A program made the position numbers and the translations under genes. Source: Pelagibacteraceae bacterium AG-447-E22 (GTDB taxonomy: Bacteria; Pseudomonadota; Alphaproteobacteria; Pelagibacterales; Pelagibacteraceae). From it: a DNA stretch of 50,267 nucleotides. The stretch is from contig QCQC01000005.1 in assembly GCA_003212295.1 (NCBI GenBank), positions 1 through 50,267 on the forward strand. The letters are read 5' to 3'. The notes under the pieces are model-generated. The model ran no database searches, was not told the DNA's origin, and was given only the letters and a program-made list of their open reading frames with translations. Of the stretch, positions 49,874-50,267 are shown in pieces (positions within the stretch are counted from its first letter, which is position 1; every line of letters begins with the position of its first letter).

Positions 49874-50267
49874 GATACCACTGGAAAATTTAAATAAGTG
49901 CTAGCCTCACCAATACCCTGCACGCACTCAACGAACTCTCCCATGTTATCTTCCTTTTCTGGACTTCCAAAATTAAGACAATTGGTAATTGCTATTGGAG
50001 TAGCACCTACAGAAATTAGATTTCTCCAACTCTCAGCCACAACTTGCTTTCCTCCTGTTAATGGATGAGCCCAACAGTATACAGCAGAGGAGTCGACAGA
50101 GGAAGCTACAGCTTTATTAGTTCCATGAACTCTCACGACACCTGCATCGCCACCAGGTTTTTGAATTGTATCACCCATTACAGTATGATCATACTGTTGC
50201 CAAATCCATTCTTTGCTGCAAATATTTGGATTAGATAGAATTTTTTTTAGGACATCTTTAATTCTTA
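49869..50267 (-). CDS. purL: Inverted internal fragment of purL, open at the window edge
   Basis: The minus strand reads without stop from the right edge as Pur[87 protein letters not shown] and [17 protein letters not shown]. These correspond to roughly residues 395-525 of small PurL, that is, sequence that should lie downstream of the forward part on the same strand. About 30-35 residues between the two parts are missing. The shared bases at the join are TTCCT or TTCCTG. Beyond the join, the minus-strand frame continues into antisense of the forward part and is meaningless. Confidence 0.9.

Noticed and set aside
49717-50178. Minus-strand frame of 153 codons taken as a complete gene
   Set aside because: Its first part is the inverted PurL fragment and its last part is antisense of forward purL. 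The reading frame is an accident of the junction, and PurL sequence continues upstream of its ATG to the window edge.
1-50267. CRISPR array, insertion sequence, prophage or toxin-antitoxin system
   Set aside because: No direct repeat array, transposase, integrase or phage gene was seen; all open space is accounted for by housekeeping genes.

Overview
The window is very AT-rich and almost entirely coding: no gene-free stretch exceeds about 160 bases, and many neighbours abut or overlap by 1 to 8 bases. Gene order and protein types are alphaproteobacterial: secY-adk-rpsM-rpsK-rpoA-rplQ without rpsD, tuf-tRNA-Trp-secE-nusG, pyrB followed by a dihydroorotase homologue with the DMRVFVGEPG motif, and the small-type purS/purQ/purL set. 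Extreme compaction, AT bias and lysine-rich proteins point to the SAR11 (Pelagibacter-like) lineage. This is inferred from sequence character, since no rRNA gene is present.

Layout. Positions 1-310: start of gatA and all of gatC on the minus strand. 361-6747 (+): ruvX, pyrB, pyrC-like, plsY, topA and a RidA-family gene. 6751-8861 (-): ugd and galU. 8896-9708 (+): panC. 9712-11085 (-): mgtE. 11146-11766 (+): lipB, overlapping tail-to-tail with rluC. 11744-28561 (-): a fused str-S10-spc-alpha cluster running rpsL, rpsG, fusA, rpsJ through rplQ and rluC. 28719-41307 (-): tRNA-Tyr, tRNA-Gly, tuf, tRNA-Trp, secE, nusG, rplKAJL, rpoBC. 41435-42287 (+): rlmB and tRNA-Thr. 42288-44301 (-): cinA-like, a gamma-glutamylcyclotransferase-like gene, tRNA-Leu and nadK. 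44323 to about 49873 (+): sfsA, map, purB, purC, purS, purQ and the first half of purL.

About 30 kb is the core transcription and translation machinery: 26 ribosomal proteins, three RNA polymerase subunits, NusG, EF-Tu, EF-G, SecY and SecE. Around it sit pyrimidine and purine synthesis, envelope precursors, and lipoate, pantothenate and NADP cofactor steps. Good promoter-like sequences stand before rpsL, before rpsM (with a 12-base palindrome in the spacer) and before tRNA-Tyr. I found no convincing intrinsic terminator, mobile element, CRISPR array or defence system.

The most striking anomaly is at the right end. purL runs forward to about codon 360, then the sequence switches within a 5-6 base microhomology to a later part of purL on the opposite strand. 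This is most simply an amplification or assembly chimera, although a real inversion cannot be excluded. I did not find a new multi-gene system. The other points of interest are a cyclotransferase-like stop codon inside tRNA-Leu, competing hairpins between rplL and rpoB, missing rpmD, tuf and dprA at their usual places, and a dihydroorotase homologue lacking its HxH metal motif.
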